DNA from: JBPCOI01 sp051000395
GTDB taxonomy: Bacteria > Actinomycetota > Actinomycetes > Mycobacteriales > Jatrophihabitantaceae
Direction: 5' to 3'
Length of the DNA: 6,541 bases
Assembly: GCA_051000395.1 (NCBI GenBank)
Contig: JBPCOI010000096.1
Span: 1 to 6,541 of the forward strand
In this document: one piece after another, positions 5,331-6,541 of the stretch
Layout: each line of letters opens with the position of its first letter
Numbering within the stretch: the stretch's first letter is position 1
Notes under the pieces: model-generated
Seen by the model: the letters and a program-made list of their open reading frames with translations, nothing else
Told to the model about the DNA's origin: nothing
The model's database searches: none
Translations under genes and position numbers: made by a program

Positions 5331-5693
5331 GTGGCCGTCGACAGGCGCCGGGTGCAGGTACGTCGCGTGTACGAGCAGCCGGAGCGCAGCGACGGTGCGC
5401 GCGTTCTCGTGGACCGCATCTGGCCGCGCGGCCTGTCCAAAGAGAAGGCGGCCCTGGACAGCTGGTGCAAGCAGATCGCGCCGTCCACCGAGCTACGCGA
5501 GTGGTACGCCCACGACCCGGAGCGCTTCCACGAGTTCACCCGCCGATACCGCGACGAGCTGAGCGAGCCGGAGCGGGCCGAGGCGCTGGCAGAACTTCGT
5601 GCCTTGGCGGGCAAGCGCATGCTTACGCTGCTCACCGCGACCAAGGACGCCGGCATCAGCGAGGCCGCGGTGCTTGCCGATCTGTTGCGCTGA
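5331..5693 (+). CDS. DUF488 family protein (YeaO-like)
   Basis: This 120-residue protein matches the DUF488/YeaO family end to end. Near the N-terminus it has RRVYEQPERSDGARVLVDRIWPRGLSKEKA (key parts VLVDRIWPRGLSK), then the conserved W in LDSWCKQIAPS, REWYAHDPERFHEF, and the C-terminal RMLTLLTATKDA, which is the family's LLTATKD/LLYSAKD strand. The biochemical role of the family is not established. The start is GTG 5331, with a full AGGAGG seven bases upstream; the upstream in-frame ATG at 5262 lacks a ribosome site and would add a non-conserved Gly/Ala/Arg stretch. It is divergent from the hemerythrin gene and convergent, 25 bases apart, with the small basic-protein gene. It is complete and of normal length. 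Confidence 0.92.
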   Translation: MAVDRRRVQVRRVYEQPERSDGARVLVDRIWPRGLSKEKAALDSWCKQIAPSTELREWYAHDPERFHEFTRRYRDELSEPERAEALAELRALAGKRMLTLLTATKDAGISEAAVLADLLR

Positions 5694-5718
5694 CGGTCTT
5701 GCGCGGCAGCGCGCGAAT

Positions 5719-5841
5719 TCAGCGTTTCGGCTTCTTCGGTGTCTCGGGCTTGACGAGGACGCTGGTCAGCTCCGCCGCCTTCGCCTTCTTCGGTTGCTTG
5801 GGTTTTCGGATCTCGCGGCCGCCCTTGTTCTTTCCGGACAT
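5719..5841 (-). CDS. Small Lys/Pro-rich basic protein (40 aa)
   Basis: This is a 40-residue, strongly basic protein beginning MSGKNKGGREIRKPKQPKKAK and ending PETPKKPKR. The opening resembles short bacterial hypothetical proteins that start M-x-KxKGGRExRKPKQxKK, so it is likely a real gene and not a chance frame. No transmembrane segment, signal or cysteine is present; the composition suggests nucleic-acid or ribosome contact, but that is inference. ATG 5841 is chosen over the longer open frame to 6003 because GGAGCG lies about 7 bases upstream, the family-like sequence begins exactly there, and the extension would run over the divergent gene at 5899. It converges with the DUF488 gene. Confidence 0.75.
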   Translation of the reverse strand: MSGKNKGGREIRKPKQPKKAKAAELTSVLVKPETPKKPKR

Positions 5842-5898
5842 GGTGCGCTCCAGGCTCGCAGGGATGGGTCCCGTGGTCGCTCCAGGCCGCGGTATCGG
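5842..5898. repeat. 10-bp direct repeat CGCTCCAGGC in the divergent intergenic region
   Basis: The exact 10-mer CGCTCCAGGC occurs at 5846-5855 and 5878-5887, 32 bases apart, close to three helical turns. Each copy is preceded by TGGT with a one-base difference in spacing, so the likeness is slightly longer. The pair almost fills the 57-base gap between two divergent genes. The first copy includes the complement of the small basic protein's ribosome-binding site. It may be an operator or only a local duplication. Confidence 0.4.
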
Positions 5899-6225
5899 AT
5901 GAGCCGACCCTACGCCGCAGCCGGGCCGCGTACGGTGGATCGTGTTCCGGTTTCTCCTCGCGTGCCGCCCTTCGAGCCGGCACCGGAGCCGGAAGTCCGT
6001 CACCAGGCGCCAGGCGTTGCGCCAGCGCAGTCAGGTCCGGCTATGCCAACCGCCACGCAAACTTCGTCCCCCGCACCGGTGTTGCTCGACGAGAGCGAGC
6101 CCGTCGCGCAACCGTGCTGCGATTCGTGCCCGCACCCGAGCGCCGCGCACGACGCGATCGCCGCCCGCTACTGCGCCGCTACGCGCGCGATGACTGGCGG
6201 TCGCGGGTGCATCTGCCGCTCCTGA
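5899..6225 (+). CDS. Small Cys-rich RGCVC-like family protein
   Basis: The predicted protein has 108 residues. The first 70 are Pro/Ala-rich and look disordered. The C-terminal 38 carry a compact Cys/His module: C73, C74, C77 and H79 (CCDSCPHP), H84 (AAHDAIAARYC), C92 and C104/C106 in RGCIC. This matches the short actinobacterial proteins named for an RGCVC ending, whose module reads CPHP...HD.IA.R.C.AT...RGC.C. The paired Cys groups suggest a zinc-binding knuckle, possibly for a nucleic-acid or protein partner; no function is established. The start is uncertain: ATG 5899 has no clear Shine-Dalgarno, and GTG 5935 or ATG near 6046 would keep the whole module. The gene is divergent from the basic small protein and converges on the alkB-like gene with only 3 bases between stops. 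Confidence 0.7.
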   Translation: MSRPYAAAGPRTVDRVPVSPRVPPFEPAPEPEVRHQAPGVAPAQSGPAMPTATQTSSPAPVLLDESEPVAQPCCDSCPHPSAAHDAIAARYCAATRAMTGGRGCICRS

Positions 6226-6228
6226 GCG

Positions 6229-6541
6229 CTACCGCACGCCGCGGGGGCGGAACTGGATGCTGATCCGCGCTCCCATCGGACGGTTCGACTTCGGGATCGC
6301 GTGCTCCCAGGTGCGCTGGCAGCTGCCGCCCATCACGATCAGATCGCCGTGCCCGAGCTGGTAGCGCAGCGAGTTGCCACCGGAGCGCGGCCGCAGCAGC
6401 AGCGGTCGGGGATGGCCCAGCGAGATGATCGCTACCATGGTGTCCTCGTTGCGGCCACGTCCGATGGTGTCGCCGTGCCAGGCGACGCTGTCCTGCCCGT
6501 CGCGGTACAGGCAGAGCCCCGCAGTGCGGAAACCCTCGCCG
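6229..6541 (-). CDS. alkB: AlkB-type 2-oxoglutarate/Fe(II)-dependent dioxygenase (5' partial)
   Basis: This is the C-terminal 103 residues of an AlkB-family dioxygenase, which repairs alkylated bases by oxidative demethylation using Fe(II), O2 and 2-oxoglutarate. The visible part begins GEGFRTAGLCLYRDG, followed by the iron motif WHGD (His at 6475-6477, Asp at 6469-6471). Next comes VAIISLGHPRPLLLRPR, the LGHGDLIVMGG strand, and QRTWEHAIPK with the third iron ligand His at 6301-6303. The ending ARISIQFRPRG supplies two arginines six residues apart, the spacing of the 2-oxoglutarate-binding pair of E. coli AlkB. All C-terminal catalytic residues are therefore present. The start codon and about half of the gene lie beyond the window. 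The wording resembles the actinobacterial and proteobacterial AlkB group with QRTWEH. It is likely functional, as far as can be seen. Confidence 0.92.
   Translation of the reverse strand, partial: GEGFRTAGLCLYRDGQDSVAWHGDTIGRGRNEDTMVAIISLGHPRPLLLRPRSGGNSLRYQLGHGDLIVMGGSCQRTWEHAIPKSNRPMGARISIQFRPRGVR

Noticed and set aside
5699..5714. Possible terminator hairpin GCGC-GGCA-GCGC between the DUF488 and basic-protein genes
   Set aside because: The stem is only 4-5 pairs and no T-run follows on either strand.
5842..6003. N-terminal extension of the 40-residue basic protein
   Set aside because: The extension has no protein-like pattern, overlaps the divergent gene start, and a good ribosome site precedes ATG 5841.

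Overview
The window reads as chromosomal DNA of a high-GC actinomycete. Codon third positions are strongly G/C, GTG starts are common, and the best recognised proteins (an ECF42-type sigma factor, a SigL/RslA-like pair, an RGCVC-like small protein) are typical of Actinobacteria. The sequence does not fix the genus.

Left part (1-3297). A plus-strand ECF sigma factor with a long C-terminal extension (ECF42 / DUF6596 type) has lost its first residues at the window edge. It converges, 13 bases apart, on a compact minus-strand operon read from 3297 down to 1193. That operon encodes a cupredoxin lipoprotein, a four-helix membrane protein, a SigL-like ECF sigma factor and its membrane anti-sigma factor with a ZAS zinc motif. 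The junctions are a 1-base gap and two 4-base GTGA overlaps, so the four genes should be made together. I infer an envelope copper or redox circuit in which the extracytoplasmic copper protein belongs to the regulon of its own sigma/anti-sigma pair.

Middle (3298-4404). This is a gene graveyard. There is a possible decayed hydrophobic reading frame upstream of the cupredoxin (minus), a frameshifted and truncated N-terminal piece of a GDT1/UPF0016 cation transporter (plus), and a SAM-dependent methyltransferase (minus) that has lost both its central part and its C-terminus. The last two relics abut near 3980, which looks like a deletion scar.

Right part (4401-6541). An intact hemerythrin-DUF2249 protein (minus) is divergent from a DUF488 protein (plus). 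DUF488 converges on a 40-residue Lys/Pro-rich protein (minus), which is divergent from a small Cys-rich RGCVC-like protein (plus). That gene in turn converges, 3 bases apart, on the C-terminal part of an AlkB-type 2-oxoglutarate dioxygenase (minus, cut by the window end). These look like small stand-alone stress or housekeeping accessory genes, not a pathway.

I found no rRNA, tRNA, CRISPR array, transposase or insertion sequence.
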